A stretch of DNA of 64,000 nt from Sipunculus nudus (Eukaryota > Annelida > Sipuncula > Golfingiida > Sipunculidae), in assembly GCA_026874595.1 (NCBI GenBank), contig CM049313.1, forward strand, positions 70,240,659 to 70,304,658. The letters run 5' to 3'. Positions 60,330-64,000 of this stretch are shown piece by piece; position 1 is the stretch's first letter, and every line of letters begins with the position of its first letter. The position numbers and the translations under genes were made by a program. The notes beneath the pieces are model-generated. The model had not been told where the DNA came from and did no database searches. It saw nothing but the letters and a program-made list of their open reading frames with translations.

Positions 60330-61790
60330 TCTCATTCATAAAAATCAATATAAGTTGCTTTGGCTTATGGTAACCTTGATAAAGAATCAGTGGGTATATG
60401 GAGAAAATTTAATTAGGAGTAGTGACACTTCTGTAAACATGTTTTTGAGATTTATTGATTATTTGATTTATTGTCTGTGTTAGAGTTAATTAAATTCTGA
60501 TTTATTGTCAATGTAGCCAGTGCATGCTTCAATTGATCAGCTGTGGTCTGACCTTGTAGTATTTCTGTCCCACAGAAATACCTCTTAATTGGAATTGTTT
60601 TGTAGTCCTGCAGAACAACACAATAGGCCATAACTTAACAAAAATTGGTTTATTAAATGCCAAATTCTGTTGTTCTGTGTCCTATTTAATAGTCAATGCC
60701 ATATGGTCAGATGCTTTCTGACAGATTTGATTTAGTATAGTCCTGGCCTTTGACTGGAAAAGACTCAAAAAGTTGATGTATGTTTGGCATGTCATTGGTA
60801 ATAACCAAAGGAAAACAACCATTTTTGTGAAAATATAACATGTCATGTGATAGACACAGCATGTCATGTGACAGAGTAGAGAAGTCATGTGGTATGTATT
60901 TCAACAAATCAATATTTTGCCATGTTTTATGACCAGTCTGTGGTAGGTTTGGATCTGGTTGATTCCTGACCTCATACAGTCAAGTACCACTTGGCTCTGG
61001 CTGTTTTAGGACCATATTTTATCTGGTTTTGTAAGGGCCTACTTCTTGTCTTTGTAGAACTTGTAGCCATAATGATGCTTTATGTCATACAGAAATGAGA
61101 GGTGAGGTGTCTGGGAAAGATAAATACAAGGACCTACACCAAATAAAACTGTACTTAGTTCTGTAGTAGCTCTTTAATTCCAATTCCACACCAAAAGTAA
61201 TTTAGAAGGCACATATGGCTCTAGCTTGCCAGGCACCTGGGCATGAATTGAGATTAAAGATTCTTGATTGCATGATATAAACGTCTATTTCTTTGAGGTA
61301 TTTTTTATATGTCTGTCCTTCAGATAAGTTGTATCATGGTATGGGTGGCATCTGTCTGTATGTCCATCTCAGCATCTGTAAACCTATGATGCCTTCAATA
61401 CTTAATTACATGTACCAAGAAATTAATGAATTTTCATGAAACAGAGGCCTTTGTAATATTTACTGATTAGGTTTCTCTCCAGAATTTAATTCTTGGCAAA
61501 ATTCACATATTTATTTAATGAAGTCTACAGTGCAGACTTTGTGGTTTTGCTGTTGTTATTATTTTAAATGAAACCATGAATTAATATTCACCAGTAAAGC
61601 ATCTTACCTGAGTTTGTCTGTGCATCTTAAATGAGGTCAGAGGTGACAAAACATTTTAGTTTCTGACCCATGTTTTAAAATCAGGAGCTTTTCCTAAATA
61701 GATGAGAGGGAGGTAAGACTCATCCATGTGGCATTTACATACATATAAGACCAGAGACATAAAGCAATGCGCTGCCAAGATGGAACCAGT
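60328..61790. other. Unique AT-rich non-coding DNA
   Basis: No exon or mobile element supported. Minus frames near 60682-60907 consist of locally repeated CATGTCATGTGA wording and are not protein-like. Confidence 0.45.
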
Positions 61791-62225
61791 GATGCAGGAC
61801 CTAAGTCCAAACTTTGACCTAAGTGCGAACTTGGACTCGAGTCCAGACTTGAGTAAGGCCTCAAGAAATCAGGTCCATTAGAAAAAAGAAAAACTGTAAT
61901 GTGGAATACTAGCAAAATATTACAGAATAATAACACTTTATATACCAAGCTTTGCATAGCTTTAGCTAAATGTAATTAACTATTACAATAAAAGCATGTT
62001 TGAAATAACTTAGAAATGTACATGATAACATGAATTTTCATTTGAAATTGCTTTTTTAGGATATTTGTATGGGACTTTGATTCAGACGGGGACTCTGGTT
62101 TCTAATGACTCGGATTCTAAGGTGAACTTGAACTGAATCTCAAGGACCCAGACTTTGACTTGGACTTGAGTGGCCTGGACTCGGACCTGCTCTTGAACTC
62201 AGGTGGTGAGGGCCTGACGACGTTA
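61791..62225. repeat. Degenerate GGACTYGAGTCC-type repeat, two patches
   Basis: Patches at 61795-61866 and 62075-62225 are packed with GACTTGGACTCGAGTCC-like wording, partly in inverted orientation to each other, around a 210-bp AT-rich centre. This resembles the ends of a foldback element made of short palindromes. I cannot place it in a family. Confidence 0.5.
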
Positions 62226-63494
62226 CTGGATGGAACATCAGAAGGCTACAACTGACCAACTAAGTAATATCAGATGAATCAGATTGTGTTGTTTCTTTTT
62301 GTCCTTATTGCTATAGGACGTAAACTTTGCATATTGGTAGGAACTTTTGTCATGGTTTTTCATAAATCATTAACTAAATTCCTTTCTTTATACTGGTAAA
62401 ACCAGTGTTTTATATCACATGATGTTAAAATAAAAAACTTCTTAAGTCTGTGACTGGGGTATTGACATGTTAATCATGCTCCCTGCAGGAATTTATAAAG
62501 GCATTTGATGACAGAGACAAGGAGATTTGGACACATGAGCTTTAATGGGATCATTTATAAACACAGTTCACTAAGTTGAAAGAGACCCTAATTTATCACA
62601 GATAAAGCAGGAGAGCTCAAAACAAACACTTGTTTTTAGATTAACCTTTGCCTTCTTTTAGAGAACAGTTGTGATTATCTTTGTTTAATGGCACATTTTG
62701 GGGGATGAAGTAAAGTGTCAGAAAAAGCCATTTGATATGTTGTACACACAGTCATGAATATATCCTTTCTTATCAGCTGAGTTTTAACTTGGTGGCTAAC
62801 CTTTAAACTTAGTTTGTAGGTGGCTAAAGATATGCCTAATGCCAGATGGAGGTTCACATATGTCTTGATGTAGATTATCTTATGCCTATCATGGATATCA
62901 AAGAATCCTTATCACCTTGTGGAAAGTACAGCTACTTCTTTAGTATCCTGTTTACTGGGCAAGATTATAAAAAATAACAGTTTTTTTTTTTTAGATTTTA
63001 GGTTTGCTTTGGTTGACGACATGACAGTTTATGATTTTTTAAGCATTTCTCTGTCTGTTGTTTCACAGTTTACATGTTTATAATTAATGGCTGATCTTTG
63101 AGACTGTTGCTCATGTACTGATAAAGAAGCAAATGGGTAGAAAGTGATACATTATGGTTATCACATCTGAGGTAGTCTTTTTTTTGTCTTTTTTATCAGA
63201 GCTAAACCAACTGAAGCCTGAAGCTGGCCTGCAAGTCCTCAGCAGTAAATTCTCAATGCCATATACAAATGATATTTTCAAGATTAACTGATTTTCTTCA
63301 CTCATAGTTGTCCTTAGTGCCAAATCTTAAAGATTCATTATAAACAGAAAATCATTGGTGAAATTTTCTGGCTTTAGTGGGGGACTGTATGTTGTGGCGC
63401 TTGGATTGATTGTTATGTTTTCTTTGAATATAAACTGACTTACAAGTTTAAATATATCTCAGAAATCATCTAAATCCATAATGTAACACTCTTT
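62226..63494. other. Unique AT-rich non-coding DNA
   Basis: No supported feature. An exon-like start after CTGCAG at 62485 (EFIKAFDDRDKEIWTHEL, then stop) lacks a donor and is not called. Confidence 0.4.
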
Positions 63495-64000
63495 TAGCTC
63501 AGCTGACTATAAGTCATCTGAGCTATAGTTGTGGTCCTTTGTCTGTCATCTTTTCTTCCGTCCAGCCGTCCAGCCATCTGTCTGTTAACAGGGCACGCTT
63601 TGAAACCGTTGGACCTACGAATCCAAAATTTTGCATACAGTTAGATGTCCATAAAATCCCATACCATACTGAAAATTGGGTCACTAAGGCTTAGTTCCTA
63701 TGAGATTTTAAGAAAAAAACTTTGTTTTCAATGTTACAGTTAGAGACTGCCCAATATCAAAACCACTGATGTGAATTAGATCAAAATAAATATGCATATT
63801 CCTCCATACATTTCCTATGTACATACCAAAAATTAGGTCAGTATTGTGTAATTTGTGATGTTATGGGCTAAAAAATAATTCACCTTGTTAAAAATCAGTA
63901 AATATATTTACTCACTTAATATAAGAATTGCTGAAGCTAGAGACTTTTTTTTCAGAGAAATAACTTAATTTAATGAAGATTCAATTGTATACCGAAAATT
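63495..64000 (+). mobile_element. Helentron-like element, family C, second copy (5' part, cut by window end)
   Basis: The 5' end TAGCTCAGCTGACTATAAGT, folding with GTCATCTGAGCTATAG, followed by TTCCGTCCAGCCGTCC and CTGTTAACAGGGCACG, matches the start of the element at 46055. The body is diverged from the 46-kb core (GACCTACGAATCCAAAATTT against GACCTAGAATCTTCATT), indicating a subfamily. The 3' end lies outside the window. Confidence 0.75.

Noticed and set aside
62485-62545. Exon-like EFIKAFDDRDKEIWTHEL after CTCCCTGCAG
   Set aside because: It ends at a stop after about 18 codons without a donor and is not similar to the expected ADAMTS exon. It could be a terminal exon, but there is no support.

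Overview
This is a eukaryotic, AT-rich, intron-dominated window. It most likely comes from a lophotrochozoan and probably a bivalve mollusc. That assignment is inference, based on long introns full of small tandem-core mobile elements of the Helentron/HINE ('pearl'-like) type and on an ADAMTS-type extracellular protease gene. There are no operons, no rRNA and no convincing tRNA genes. Nearly all open frames over 60 codons are chance frames or products of tandem repeats.

The one gene I can support is an ADAMTS-family metalloprotease on the + strand. Two coding exons, at 26513-26678 (end of the propeptide) and 38232-38425 (acidic linker, RRKR furin site, start of the catalytic domain), have consensus splice sites and join in matching phase. 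The intron between them is 11.55 kb. I did not find the upstream signal/propeptide exons or the downstream catalytic, TSP1 and spacer exons, so most of the window is probably intron of this gene or intergenic. A single possible exon of an unrecognised protein lies near 44988-45173.

Layout: 1-7.6 kb is mostly unique AT-rich DNA with one small inverted-repeat element (5887-6018). 7.6-10.1 kb is a decayed LTR retroelement on the minus strand with a broken gag and a SINE inside. 10.1-15.5 kb is unique DNA with a dispersed 13-mer. 15.5-19.7 kb holds two Helentron-like elements, one of them interrupting a second copy of the SINE. 21.1-22.7 kb is a 28-bp minisatellite. 24.1-25.05 kb is a degenerate minisatellite. 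26.5-38.4 kb is the ADAMTS exon pair, with a SINE, a 1.09-kb TA-flanked DNA transposon and a 6.7-kb 50-bp satellite with higher-order structure between them. 39.0-39.5 kb is a CAGGGAA-rich repeat. 40.2-42.3 kb is a canonical Helitron with two 5' ends and a nested TIR transposon. 42.95-43.6 kb is a 36-bp minisatellite. 46.05-50.77 kb is a large Helentron-like element with a second family nested inside it. 56.2-57.4 kb is a second copy of the 18-kb element. 58.4-60.3 kb is a long inverted-repeat element built from chained short palindromes. 63.5 kb to the end is the start of another copy of the 46-kb family.

The most notable pattern is a shared architecture across four sequence-unrelated Helentron-like families. 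Each has a 5' terminal hairpin, a CCGTC- or CCG-rich tract, a tandem core, a second copy of one hairpin arm near the 3' end, a 3' hairpin (weak in one family), and CTAG/T (or CTTG/T) at the end. Three of the four also carry the same 12-bp palindrome GGTGGCGCCACC, and one carries arrays of nuclear-receptor half-sites.
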